DNA of 64,000 nucleotides from contig NGBS01000007.1 of assembly GCA_002245135.1 (NCBI GenBank), positions 124,001-188,000 of the forward strand, read 5' to 3'. The notes under the pieces are model-generated. The model was not told where the DNA came from. It saw only the letters and a list, made by a program, of their open reading frames with translations, and did not search any database. The stretch's first letter is position 1; each line of letters opens with the position of its first letter. Source of the DNA: Proteromonas lacertae. Taxonomy: Eukaryota > Sar > Bigyra > Opalinata > Proteromonadidae. The position numbers and the translations under genes are program-made. Positions 1 through 11,895 of the stretch are shown here, piece after piece.

Positions 1-1
1 T

Positions 2-94
2 GGTGAAGATGTAGAAAAAAAAGAAAGTAGTGGTGATAATTTGACAGAAGATCAGACAGATGAAGTTCAAAATGCAGAAAATGATACAGCATAA
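2..94 (+). CDS. 3' end of an acidic protein (partial)
   Basis: An open frame enters from the left edge and stops at TAA (92-94). The visible 30 residues are rich in Glu, Asp, Asn and Thr, like the acidic tails of the tandem family that starts at 1038. It could be the tail of another member, but no diagnostic motif is visible, so this is only a guess from composition and position. Confidence 0.5.
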   Translation, partial: GEDVEKKESSGDNLTEDQTDEVQNAENDTA

Positions 95-267
95 CTACTT
101 GTAAATCATAATGATGATTATTTGATAAACGTTGAATGTGTCTTTAAAACAAAGAAATTATTCTTTCAAAATTTTGATAAACCGAAAAATTTGTCATTTT
201 TCTAATTTCAAAACTTCTCGTTTTTCAATCCTTTCTTTCATTCTTTAAAAATCTATTATTTTTTATA

Positions 268-792
268 ATGTCATCAGCTGCTGTTTCAACTAGTCAAGAA
301 CAAATCAATTCCAATTTAGCAAAAGAAGCAAATGAAATAAAGCAAAAATTACAACAATTCAATGAAAATAAAAAAGGTAAAGTTAATAAAAAGAGTTTAA
401 ACAGAAAAACAAGCACTTCTTCAAATGAATCCAACTCTCCTTCAAAGTTCACTCCATTTGTGTTAGATAAGTCAAAAATAAAAGCAATGGATGGAAAAGA
501 ACTTAAGAATATGATTGATGACGATGATGGTAGTGAAAGGCAAACTATGGATGATCTAAGTGTTGAGCCAACTGAAAAGCCAAGCGAAATATTTGATTCT
601 GAATTGTCAGACGAAGATGCTGAAGTAATTCCAGCTGATTTAAGGAAATCACCTGAAGTAAAACCAGTTTCCGATTTAAAGAAAGAAGCAGGTATTAACC
701 CATTAATTGAAGATGATCCTACTGAAGATACTACTGAATTAGACATTTTAGATTCAGATGAAGAGAAACCACCAGAAAATGAATCAGCCTAA
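268..792 (+). CDS. hypothetical acidic, Ser-rich protein, 174 aa
   Basis: Single-exon ORF starting at the ATG at 268 and ending with TAA. The N-terminal 60 residues are charged and helical-looking (KLQQFNENKKGK) with a Lys/Ser-rich stretch; the rest is acidic and probably disordered (DDDDGSE, DSDEEKPPE). I see no signal peptide, membrane segment or known domain. It lies directly upstream of the four-gene alpha-solenoid array and shares the acidic low-complexity style of those proteins but not their folded domain. The function is unknown. Confidence 0.6.
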   Translation: MSSAAVSTSQEQINSNLAKEANEIKQKLQQFNENKKGKVNKKSLNRKTSTSSNESNSPSKFTPFVLDKSKIKAMDGKELKNMIDDDDGSERQTMDDLSVEPTEKPSEIFDSELSDEDAEVIPADLRKSPEVKPVSDLKKEAGINPLIEDDPTEDTTELDILDSDEEKPPENESA

Positions 793-1037
793 TTAAGACA
801 ATAAGTAATTTAAAAATTGGCAAAGTAAATAGATTTAAGACGTAATCTATTTCAATTCTTTTTTTCATTTTGCTTTTTATATGGATGAAAATATATTGTA
901 CTGATTATTTAAAATCATCTAAAATATACAGAATTGATGTCAAATGTCTATTATTAGATTGATGAAATGAAAAATTTCACAGTTAGAAAAAGTTAGAATT
1001 TTTTTAACTACATTTTTAATTCATTTCCGATAATTAA

Positions 1038-3000
1038 ATGGAGGGATCTATCACGACAATACCATCGTCTCAGCCTATTCTGCATGGAGATGAAAAAATA
1101 GCTGGACCTGATTTAATGTATTTTAAAGTAGTTGTTATATTCTTAGAAAAAAGTCATCACGTCTAAGGTCCTTCTACTCTTCAAAAAAGTACAATAATCT
1201 GAGAGCATCTAATGAAAGTATTGAAAGGTTATCTTCTTTGAATAATGTTTCGACGAAGAAACCAGAATATATTGAAAAGCATATTGATTTAGCAACGAAT
1301 GCCATATCGTCTGCTCTTTGTTCTACCAATGCAAATGTTGTTCAGAAGAGTATCGAAGTATTTAGGAATTTATCAAGTAATTTTTATGTATATTATTCCA
1401 TTATATTTGTCATTAGAATGAATTAAAAGATTCATATTGGCTTTTTTACTATGTAGCAATTAACAATCTTGTTTCACCGAACCAAGTAATATTAGATGAG
1501 TCTTTGCAACTTATTTCCGATATGCATTCGTGTTTTGAACCAGAATATTTCATTGCCACCATAAAAGAGATAATCCCAAATGCTAAGAAAGCATCTCAAA
1601 TAACATCATTTTTGTTCTGTTTATATCAGTTATTACTAGACTGTAGAAAGGAGATAAAATCATACTGTCCAACTTACATTGAATTATTAATGACAATGAA
1701 ACAATGTTATAAACCATTAAGAAAACTTTGTCATTTGGTTGGGCAATTATTGAATGAAGTATTTAGTTCAAGTGAATTGAAAGAATTGATAGAATCCAAT
1801 TTAAACAATGATGAACATAATATTCGAAAATTCTGCAAATTGTATGGTTTACATAAGAAGGATTATTCAGTAAATGAATTTTCATTAAACAAAAGTAATT
1901 ATAAAATCAAAGACATTTATAATGAAGATAATAACAATATAAAAGATATTGATTATAATAGTGAAATTCTACCTTCTTTATTAAAGTCTATTTTGAATAA
2001 AGATGATGATGATAATATCAATAACTATAATGATTATTATGATAGTGACAATAACTCAGTCTTTTCAGATAGTGAAAAGATTGAAATGATTAAAGATTTA
2101 TTAGAAGAAAGTCAAGAAATAGTTAATAAACATGAAATTAGATGTAATGACAGTGATATCGATGTATTATTGGATAGAAATAGTGAAGTCTCAACAGATG
2201 ATTATGAATTAGAATTCAATGAAAACAGAAGTAAAAGTGATAGAAATTTAATAAAGAAAAATCGAATGAAGACTTACGATTCTTCTGATGATGAACGATC
2301 TAATGGTAATAAACGTTCTTCAACTGGTTCATTGAATAAGAATGATATTGATTATGGCTTATTATGTAGTGATACAGATGAAATGAGAGTTGATACTTCC
2401 TTAACAGCTGATGGTAGAAGAAGAAGACCTCAAAGTGAGAAATTATTACCAATTTCCTTCGATGATAATAATAATAATAATAATAATAATAATTTGTTAC
2501 ATCATAGTAAATTAAATAAAGTGGTAAATTATAGAGATTTAGCACCAAGTCCTGTAGAAGAAGTTTCTTTAGAAGATGAAACTTCATCAACGCCTGTTAA
2601 GACTTTAAGAACTATTAGTATGAATACACCACAACCAGCTCAACATCTTAATAACATTAAATCAGAGGAAAATCCAGTTCAATCACCATCAATAAAGGAA
2701 TTAGTTAAAGAATCTGAAGATTTACTTGAGAAAACCTGTGGTAAAGAAAATGCAAGGAAAACTTCTCTGTATGATGAATTATTAAATGCTGATAGGGATA
2801 GTTATATAGAATCTGATTTAAGTTCTGGAGATGTATCTCGTGTAGAAGAAGAAGTCCATAAACGTTTACTTCTAGAACAATTAAGCACAGATGATGTGAA
2901 TTTAAGAAAGGATGAAGAAAATATTGATTCTATTTTGGTTGATGTTTCACCTGTGCATAAAGGCCATCAACCTGATTCAAACCCAACACCTTTTAATTAA
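1038..3000 (+). CDS. tandem alpha-solenoid family, copy 1
   Basis: Exons read as 1038-1117, 1147-1387 and 1417-3000, with introns of 29 nt and 29 nt (GTA...TAG). Exon 1 (80 nt) and exon 2 (241 nt) have the same lengths as in copies 2 and 3. The third intron of those copies is absent here: exon 3 runs straight on at the homologous point (codons for KPLRKLCHL). The first about 210 residues are amphipathic helices resembling HEAT/TOG-type repeats; conserved marks are RNLS, the SLQLISDMHSCFEP segment and SYCPTYIELL. The rest is acidic, Asn/Ser/Asp-rich and disordered, with a poly-Asn run near 2465-2500. Secretion or membrane signals are absent. The function is unknown; a scaffold or cytoskeletal role is only a guess from the fold. 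Confidence 0.8.
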
Positions 3001-3062
3001 TTTTATAATATTATATCGTGATATTATCCACTATCTTTGTAACTATTTTTTCAGTTGAAAGT

Positions 3063-3080
3063 GAAACGACTATATTTTGA
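3063..3080 (+). promoter_or_regulatory. candidate core promoter element
   Basis: The sequence GAAACGACTATATTTTGA lies about 36 bp before the copy 2 start codon. Near-identical strings precede copy 3, the SPFH gene, alpha-galactosidase and the Ap4A phosphorylase gene at 24-55 bp, in either orientation. Its function is inferred from recurrence only. Confidence 0.35.
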
Positions 3081-3115
3081 ATCAGTGAAATCTTTTTTAA
3101 TATCTTTAAATTTCG

Positions 3116-5292
3116 ATGGAATTAGACGATACTGAAATATTTGAATATGATAATGAGGGTAATGTAACTACATCCTTTGAGGATATAGATAGTGAGTATT
3201 GTTTTTTGGGTTATTCATGTTAGATCAAGAAGTGAGTTGAGGAGGAAAATGTCCTATATTTCAAAACATGCTCTAGACAATAATGATGTTATACAAAGAA
3301 CAGTTCTAACCTGCGTTAACGAAGTAGCAGATCTTTATCCAAGAAAACTACTTAGAAAGTTAAAAGTGATTTGTGAAGCATTGTGTAATATATTAAGAAG
3401 TAATAAACCTCAAATGGTGTTTAAAGCATATCAAACCATCAGGAATCTTTCACAACTACTAAGAGTATATAATTATATACAATCTATTATTCATAGTCAC
3501 CATTTTATCCAACTTATTGGAAGTATTTAAAACTCTCATTCAATAATTTACTCTCTCCAGTTCAAGCTACTGTAGATCATTCATTACAAATGATATATGA
3601 AATGCATTCTTCATTTGATCCAACATATTTTATTAAAACACTAAAAGCAGCCATGTCTCAAGCACAAAATGTTAATTTGAAGATGAACTTTGCAGTTTGT
3701 TTATACCAATTATTATGCCATCAACAGTCTAATATCACTAAATATTGTCCAACATACTTCGAATTGTTCTTAGTAATGACTGATAAATCAAAGCCAATGA
3801 AAGGGTATATATATTTAATATATTTATAATGAATAGAATATGTAAAGAAACAGGAAAGTATCTATTAGAATTATATGGTAAAGAAGAAGTTGATAATATA
3901 CTTACCACTTATTACAAAGAAGATACAATAAATAATATTAGAAATATTTTATGTTTCAAATTAGCAACAAGAGAAATAGAGAAAAGAAAATCAAAACCAA
4001 AAGAGGATGAAGATGATGAGGATGATGGTGAAGATGAAAAATATTCATCAGAACCTCCAATTGCTAATATTAAAGTAGGGCAACACACTTTTATTATAAA
4101 GAAACAATCACCAACATTAATTCCATCTCCAACACCGTTATATCCTAATGAAAATAACTATAGAAGAAGTAAAAATTATACTGAAACAACTAAAACTCAA
4201 GTAATGAGAATGAAATCAAGATCCTTATCTCCACCATCAAGATCTCCCTCTAAATCATCTTCTAAATCACCATCACCAACTAAACCAGTTAGATCAAGTT
4301 CTGCTCCTATTATTCGTAAATCAACAACATCAGGAAAAGCTGAACTAATTAGACAATCATCAATTGGTAAAAGTAGAGTATCAGATGTACATTTACAAAG
4401 AATAGAGAAAATAAAAAGATCTTTACTGTCAAAGTATAAATATAATATCAGAAATAAATCAAATAGTCGAAGTCCTACAAACCAGAATAATAATAATTCA
4501 AAGAGAAGTGTTTCGCCTTCTAAAACTAAGAATAATAATCAATCGTCTCCTTTGAAAAGTACATATATGAATTCTACTTCTTCTAGATCAGAGACATCAC
4601 GATCTAGATCAAAGTCACCATATAAAGCCAAAACATCCAATACACAAGCTACACTAAACAAAATATTTAAAAAGGCAAGAAAGGAAAGAGAAGAAAGAGA
4701 AAGACGTTTAAGCCAAGTTACAGGAAAATCACCAACCAAAAGAACTTATAAAAGAGACAAAATAGAAAATAAAACTGATGAAACAATAACTGGAAATGGT
4801 AATAATGGAGTTGAGCAAAGAGTTGAATTATTTCAATTACCTAATCAAACTAATAATAATAATAATGTAGAAAAAGAAAAGATGGAAGAAGAAAAAAATG
4901 AAATAGATAAAAATGAAACAGATAAAGTTAAAGAAGAAATAGTTAAAGTTGAAGCAGAAGAAGAGGAAGAAGAGGAAGAAGATGATGAATTTAAAGATAT
5001 GACAGCTGAAGAGTTATTTAATGAATTATTGAAGAATATATCTGATGAAGATAGAATTAAATATCAAGACCAGATCATGACTGCTAGAGAAATATTAGAT
5101 TGTTTTGAATCAGATAGTGATTATGATTCTTATACTAGTAGTAGCAACAGTAGTAGTGATAAAGAAGAAGAAGAAATGATAAAATCAACAAAAGTCAATC
5201 AATCTCCAATAGATGAAGAAAAAGATAATAGTGAAGAAGATTTTGAATTGAACATAACAGATGATGAATTTGTTGAAAGTGAAAATCCTTAA
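3116..5292 (+). CDS. tandem alpha-solenoid family, copy 2
   Basis: Exons 3116-3195 (80 nt), 3224-3464 (241), 3497-3804 (308) and 3837-5292, with introns of 28, 32 and 32 nt. The start peptide MELDDTEIFEYD matches copy 3 (MELDDTDVFESD). Residues about 28-260 form the helical domain (RKMSYISKHALD, IRNLSQLLR, YWKYLKLSF, MIYEMHSSFDPTYF, KYCPTYFELF, CKETGKYLLELYG). The tail carries motifs shared with copy 3: GQHTFIIKKQSPTLIP, a basic RIEKIKRSLL stretch, KARKEREERERR, and an acidic end with EELFNELL...DEDRIKYQDQ...CFESDSDYDSY. An SR-like run (SRSPSKSSSKSPSP) suggests phosphorylation. The function is unknown. Confidence 0.85.
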
Positions 5293-6047
5293 ACTGCCTT
5301 TTAATGAATTGATGAATTTAATCATGTATATTATTAACATAAAAATATAAATTTTAATTTCATTTCACTTGTATTAATGTATACTAACTATTTAATAATG
5401 ATTTTGTTGAATAACAATTATTTATAAATATCTAGCAGATAGAACAGTAACTCTTCTAATTTATTTGCTAAAATCAATTGATATAGGTATTTTTTGTCTA
5501 TTATTTGCATAAAAACATATTCATTCTACGGAAGTACAAACAGAAGATGAGAATTTGAGAATAAAAAATAAGACAAATAAATGCCGAACTATGTTTGATA
5601 AAAAGTCATTATTTTGTCATTTTTTTTTGAATTAAGAATTTTTGAAGTTTTAGAGTTGTTAGGAAGTTTTATAGATTGATATTCAGAAGTAGAATAATGA
5701 AATACACTTTAGCGATGTTAATAAACCAATAAAACTTACAATTGATATGTTTTTTTAGAAGTGAATTATCTACGCCGTTTAATATATAAATATGTTATTA
5801 CGTTGTTATATAATCCATTAATGTCGATATGTTCTTTTTGAAAATATTTTACTAATTAAGCTAAACTATATAGTATATATCTAATTTTTCGATTTATGGA
5901 ACTCTTGGTACTTAATATTTCACATTAATTTACAAAATCATACGTTATATAAGCAAATATTTAGAGTTTTATAAACATTGAAACGAATCTATTTTTGATG
6001 ACAGTTTAAATTGTCATTTCAATAATTTAATAAATTCTAAACAGCTA
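5293..6047. other. intergenic, 755 bp
   Basis: AT-rich spacer between copies 2 and 3. I see no ORF with coding character, RNA gene or repeat of note. Its right end holds the candidate promoter element at 5980-5997. Confidence 0.6.
5980..5997 (+). promoter_or_regulatory. candidate core promoter element
   Basis: GAAACGAATCTATTTTTGA-like sequence about 50 bp before the copy 3 ATG, matching the element before copy 2. Inferred from recurrence. Confidence 0.35.
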
Positions 6048-8725
6048 ATGGAGCTTGATGACACAGATGTTTTTGAATCTGATGATAGAGGAGAAATGAC
6101 AACAATGATAGATGAATTAGACCCAGAGTATTGCTATAGTTGTTATTATCAATAGAGCAAAAGCAGAATTAAGGGGTAAAATGAGATATTTGAAAAGATA
6201 TGCACGAGATGAAGATGCTATCAATACCAAAAGGCTTCTTAACATCATTATTGAGATAGGAGAGATAAATCCTCCTTATTTGAGAAGGCATTTGAAACTT
6301 GTGTCAGAAATTCTATGCAGAGTTATAAAAAGCGGTCAACCACAAATGGTTTTAAGAGGTTATCAGACAATCAGAAATCTCTCACAAATATTGAAGGTAT
6401 GATAATAAAAAATATTTTGCATTGATATAGTCTCCATTTTCTGTAACTTACTGGAAGTATTTGAAATTATCATTCAGTAATTTACTCTCTCCGGTTCAAG
6501 CAATTGTTGATTATGCATTACAAATGATATATGAAATGCATTCTTCGTTTGATCCAACATATTTCATTAAAACACTAAGATCTGTTCTATTACAAACACA
6601 AAATGTTAATTTGAAGATCAATTTTGCTATTTGTTTATATCAATTATTATGTCATCAGAAATCTAATATAACGCAATACTGTCCAACATATTTCGAATTG
6701 TTCATATTAATGACTGATAAATCAAAGCCATTGAAACAGTATAAATAATTATAATTATAAATATAAATGAATAGAGTATGTAAAGAAACAGGAAAATATT
6801 TAAAAGAATTATATGGAATAGAAGACTTAAAGAATATGATGATTACCTATTACAAAGTTGGAAGAATTCGAAGAATTCAAGAAGTATTGTGTCTCAAATT
6901 AGTATCTGATGATGGAGATATTGAACCAGCCACTACTGCAACATCAACATCATTAAATGAATCATCTATTCGTATGGAAGATGATAGTACTGAAGATAAT
7001 ACAAATCGTAGAATCAGTACAACATCTGATGCAAGTGAAGCTGAAGCTAAAATGGCTTCTATTGCTATTGGTCAACACAAATTTGTTATTAAGAAACAAT
7101 CGCCAACATTGATTCCAGCTGCAAAACCGTATTATCCTAAAGAGAATAAACGTAAGAGTGTTATATCATCTGCTGAAGTAGAAGAAAGATCAAAATCAGC
7201 ACCATCCAAAGAAGAAATGAAACAAGCAAAAGAACAAGAACCACATCAAAGAACAATATCAAAGACAATAGAAAGATCGAGATCAGTAAGACCTCCATAT
7301 AAATCAATAGTAGGTAAATCAGATACATCTGCCTATCAAAAGAAAGTGGAAAGAATAAGAAAATCAATAATGAGATCAGCTACAGCTAAGAATAAAAGTC
7401 CTGTGAAATATAAGACGGTGAAAAGCAAAACAATAAAGAAACAACCAGTAAAGAATGAAGAACCATCATCATTGAATAATACTAGAAAATCAACAACATC
7501 TCAAACTAGTAATAGAAGATCACCATCCAGAACATCAACTACCAAGGCAACAATCCAAAAGATTATGGCTAAAGCAAGAAAAGAAAGAGAAGAGAAAGCT
7601 GCTGGAAGAAAAGTATCTCCAAAGAAGAATGTAAAAAATACAAAGAAGGAAGAAGAAAAAATTAAACAACAACAAGTAGAAAAAGAAAAAGAAGAAGAAG
7701 TTGTAAAAGAAGAACAACCATCAATTGAAATACCAAAATTAGAAGAAGAAAGAGCAATTGAAGAAGAACAACAACAGGAACAACCTGAAGAAGATAAAGT
7801 AGAAGAAGGTGAAACTCCAGCAATTGAAGATCAACAACAAGCAACAGAAATAGAAGAAAATGTAAAACCAACTGAAGAAGAGGAAGATGAATTTGCAGAT
7901 GAAACTCCAGAAGAAGTTCAATTACCATTAGAACCAGCTGCTCCTTTAGAAGAACCATCACCACTTGCAGATGAATCTCCAAAAGTTGAAACAACTGAAG
8001 AAGCTAAACCAGTTGAAGAAGAAAAACCAGTTGAAGAAGAAAAACCAGTTGAAGAAGAAAAGCCAGCTGAAGAAGAAAAACCAGTTGAAGAAGAAGTTAA
8101 ACCAGTTGAAGAAGAAGTTAAACCAGTTGAAGAAGAAGTTAAACCAGTTGAAGAAGAAGTTAAACCAGTTGAAGAAGAAAAACCAGTTGAAGAAAAAGAA
8201 GAAGAAAAACCAGCTGAAGAAGAAGAAGAAGTTAAACCTGTTGAAGAAGAAGAAAAACCAGTTGAAGAAGAAAAACCAACAGAAGAGGAACAGCAACAAG
8301 AAAAAGAAGCAGATGATATACTGAATGAAGCAGTAGAAGAAGAAGAGGAAGAAGAAGGAGATGAAGAAAAAACTGCCAAAGAAATGTTGGAGGAGTTATT
8401 AGCTTCAATTTCACCTGAAGATAGAATAAAATATCAAAATGAATTAATGGTACTTGGTGCAATAACAGATTATTTCGATTCTGATAGTGATTATGACTCT
8501 TACAGTGAAGATGATTTTGATGCTGAGGAAGAAGAAGAGGAAGTTAAAGAAAAACTACCTACATTGAGTGAAAAGGATGAAAACATCGAAGAAGAGGATG
8601 AAGAAGAGGATGATAAGGATATTAAGAATTGGAATATATTCGACAGTGATTATGAAGAAGTTTCTGATGATGAATCATACACTGGTGAAGATCCTGTATT
8701 GCCTGGCGATGAACAAGATAATTAA
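6048..8725 (+). CDS. tandem alpha-solenoid family, copy 3
   Basis: Exons 6048-6127 (80 nt), 6156-6396 (241), 6431-6738 (308) and 6775-8725; introns 28, 34 and 36 nt. Exon lengths and phases match copy 2 exactly. The helical domain (about residues 28-260) is very close to copy 2: MRYLKRYARDED, IRNLSQILK, MIYEMHSSFDPTYF, CKETGKYLKELYG. The tail contains GQHKFVIKKQSPTLIP, KARKEREEKAAG, a long KPVEEE repeat block and the family end motif (EMLEELLASISPEDRIKYQ, then YFDSDSDYDSYS). The last 60 residues are almost wholly acidic. Copies 2 and 3 are clearly a recent duplicate pair. No known family is recognised. Confidence 0.85.
8006..8282 (+). repeat. KPVEEE-coding tandem repeat
   Basis: About a dozen imperfect units encoding KPVEEE, KPVEEEV or KPAEEE lie inside the tail of copy 3. 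Unit lengths of 18 and 21 nt keep the frame. It is likely length-variable between strains. Confidence 0.85.
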
Positions 8726-8827
8726 TTTTTTCATCTATAATATTAGTTTTTACTATGGGAGGACTAAAAAATCATTTCAAAAATTTTGTGACAGTTATTT
8801 TTTTGTAACTGATACTTTTAAGCAAGG

Positions 8828-11203
8828 ATGAGTATTAGCTGTATATCCTCGACAAACACTCCAATCCAAAATAATAAATACGATGATGGATATAAAAACA
8901 TTGTTGAAAACATAAATACTTCAATAATCTTCTATTTCTCAGGAGATAAATTGGTTATATATTACAATAATTTATCTACATCCGTTTTATTCGATGTGAT
9001 AGACTATTGCCGAAACAACAGACTTCTCAGCAATCGTATCTTAAATGTATTTATATCCATATAGAACAAGTGTTTTTAGATAATTACTATTTATGTATTG
9101 ATGAAGTATATAATATTTTATAGACCATAAACCTACACACAAGAGAGAATCACATTTTGAACCAATTCCTACAACTACTCTATCAGATATACTGGAAAAG
9201 TCATCATTAAAGCAGTCTGAATATTATATAGATAAAAAGAATGAACTGTATACCAGATTCACTGATATATATTCAATAGTTCTATAAAACAACTTAACTA
9301 TATGTTGAGGTATATAAAGTTTCATATAAATGATACAGATGTCAAAGCAGTAAGACAAATGCTAATATATTTACAAGATTTAATAGAATTCCAAACCAGG
9401 ATACTTCAAATCTTATAAATCTCTATTCACCCAAGTGATGATGAAGTTTTTAAAGAATGATAAAAGAGCATTATTAGCTCATTCAGTGATTTTATTTAGA
9501 ATCTTCTCGCAAAGATTAGGTCAATCATTTAGATCAACTTATAAGGATTATTTAGAAGTATTTTTGGGAAATTTAAGATCAGAAAAGCAGTTTGTGGTTC
9601 AGAATTCGTTACAGTTAATATATGAAGTATATTCTTCATATTTATTTGTTTATAGTTACATCCGATGTTTGATCCAACTAGCTTTATGAAAACAATTCAA
9701 CTTGGGTTAAGATCTTGTACAAATTATGCAACTAAGACAAATTATTTGATATTACTCTATCAATTATTAGTGCATGTTAAGAAAGATATAACTAAATATT
9801 GTCCATTATTTCTATCAATATTATTTACGATGAAAGATAATTATAAACCAATGAAAGAATTGAAAATCATTTTAGGAAAGTATTTAATGAAATTATATAC
9901 AGAAGAAGAATTATATGAATTGTTTTACACTTATTATTATGAACAGGATATAGAAAAGTTGAAAAAACTACTGGGAATTCCTGATAAACACAAATCTAGT
10001 AATAATAACAATAATAGCAAGATTCAAGATGAGGAAAGTGAATTTACTGTAAAAGTGGGCTATCATAATTATAATATAACTAAACCCATCATTCCACTAG
10101 GTAAATCTTCAATATTACTAACAACAAAAGTTTCAGAAAGAAAAGAAATTAATAATTATCATGTAGCAAATAAAAGAGGAAGTTCTACAAATGTATATAC
10201 TACAAGCACAATTTGTAAAGATAATACTGTTGATAATAATATAATATTACAGAAAGATAATAAAAAAACTGCAACTAATGTATATCATTCAAAAAAAGAT
10301 GTTTTATCACAATCACAGGCTAAAACAAAAGCAAAATCAAAATATCAACATAAGATCAGTGATGATGTAATTGAAAAGACAATTAGTTTAGAAGTATTAA
10401 TAAAAGAATATGAAGATGTTGTTCCATGCCCTGTTCATATGTTAGATTATTTCTCTGATGATTGTTCTTATCATACATATCCAGATTCAGATTCAAGTTC
10501 AACAATTGAAGAAGGGGATGATGAAAGATTAAAAGATTATAGTCTTGATAGTGAAGAATCGAGTGTCAAAAGTGATGATAATGAGATTCAATTACTTTTA
10601 TCACAATGTCTAGACAGTGAAGAAGAAGAGACTATAGATGATTTAACATTAATGAAGGAAATAGCAAAGGATATTCCAGTAGTTCCATCTCCAATTCTTT
10701 TACAAGAATTCTTTACTGATACTAATCCATATAATTCTGAAAGAAATTCATGCCTTACTGAAAATGAGATGGAGATAGAATCAGTTGATGAAAACAAACA
10801 TTTGAGTGTTAATATGAGTAATTCAACTGTAAAATCAAGTAAATCATCTGATGCATTTTTTAATCTCAATGATTCAGAAATATCACTTGAAACTTCCAAT
10901 GAAGAAGAGAGTTTTAACAGTATATCTCAATTGAAGGAATTAACTAAAGACATTCCAGTAGTTCCATCTCCAATACTTTTACAAGAATTCTTTACTGATA
11001 CAAATCCATATAATTCTGAAAGAAATTCATGCCTTACCGAAAATGAGATGGAGATAGAATCAGTTGATGAAAATAAACATTTGAGTGTTAATATGAGTAA
11101 TTCAACTGTAAAATCAACTGAAGTATCTGATATGCTTTTAAATTTCAATGATTCTGAAATATTGTTGGAATATTCTAACGATGAAAATATAATTAATCAT
11201 TAA
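8828..11203 (+). CDS. tandem alpha-solenoid family, copy 4, with a +1 frame break
   Basis: Exons 8828-9035, 9065-9094, 9124-9247, 9280-9626 and 9656-11203; introns 29, 29, 32 and 29 nt. The first three exons give an N-terminal extension absent from copies 1-3. Homology starts at LRYIKFHINDTD and continues through IFSQRLGQSF, LIYELHPMFDPTSF and KYCPLFLSIL. The intron before TYWKYLK in copies 2 and 3 is missing here, and a new intron sits inside the LIYE/LHPMFDP segment. Coding length is 3n+1: the frame must slip +1 between 9387 and 9416, the zero-frame stop being TTA-TAA-A. The tail has three copies of a motif ending in a YFSDD/FFTDT core, two of them nearly identical. It may be functional with frameshifting, or a young pseudogene. 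Confidence 0.7.
10673..10838 (+). repeat. internal duplication in copy 4, unit 1
   Basis: This 166-bp block (encoding IPVVPSPILLQEFF and the following NSERNSCLTENEM region) recurs almost unchanged at 10952-11117, 279 bp (93 codons) downstream, in the same frame. Confidence 0.85.
10952..11117 (+). repeat. internal duplication in copy 4, unit 2
   Basis: Second copy of the block at 10673-10838, with only a few base differences. The more diverged third relative lies upstream (DVVPCPVHMLDYFSDD). Confidence 0.85.
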
Positions 11204-11895
11204 CTATGAATAGTAGTATCAAATGTTAGTTTGTTATAGAATACATCTTTTTTTTTTGAAGAACTTGGTGCATTGAAAATAAATTTTCATTTTCATAAAA
11301 TCATATAAAACACAAAAATTTGTGAATGGTTAACCATCCCATTATTTCAGATGAATCTGAAATAATTGCTGGGCTATGCTATTGTATATCTAACTGTTTT
11401 ACACCTGGTAGTTAATTATAATGAAGTAAATAGGATATATAGGTTATTTAACCTAACCAAAAAGGAGTATATTTTTTATGTAATATTTTAGAGGTACTGA
11501 ATGGGTTCCCTATAACTCATTCATAAAATTTGACAGTAGGCTGAAAAATCCTATGATAACAAAAATATTTGGAACATATAGTATGTATACAATCGTTATA
11601 GTATATATAGAGCAAGCTAACTGGGATAAATTTTTCCAATTAGTAGCGATGTTTTCTTTTTTAAGAGCAGATATTCTTCTGCAACGTATATCTATCGCTA
11701 TTACTTTTCTTGTAGTTATACTCATCATACTCAATATCCGTTATGAGAATCTTATTACAAGTGTATGAAATAGAAAATATTGTATAAATAGGAAGATTTA
11801 AAAACACTGTTTAATGCAATTGCATCAACAAAATTTGTAAATACTGTAGAGGCAAAAGGAACACTGTATATATATTTTACAATATTATTATTATT
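11204..11895. other. intergenic, 692 bp
   Basis: AT-rich spacer. A 71-codon frame at 11553-11768 with a hydrophobic end is present, but nothing supports it as a gene (no intron logic, no homology that I can see). No RNA gene seen. Confidence 0.5.

Noticed and set aside
7535-8462. Long open frames on the opposite strand and in other frames of copies 2 and 3
   Set aside because: They are shadows of GAA-rich repeats and consist of Phe, Leu or Ser runs.
9350-9386. A 37-nt GTAAGA...AATAG intron that would repair the frame in solenoid copy 4
   Set aside because: It would delete about 12 residues that align with the helix present in copies 1-3; a single +1 shift keeps the aligned length. It remains a weaker alternative.
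11553-11768. Small ORF with hydrophobic C-terminus
   Set aside because: No splice context, promoter element or recognisable sequence; chance ORF in AT-rich DNA is likely.
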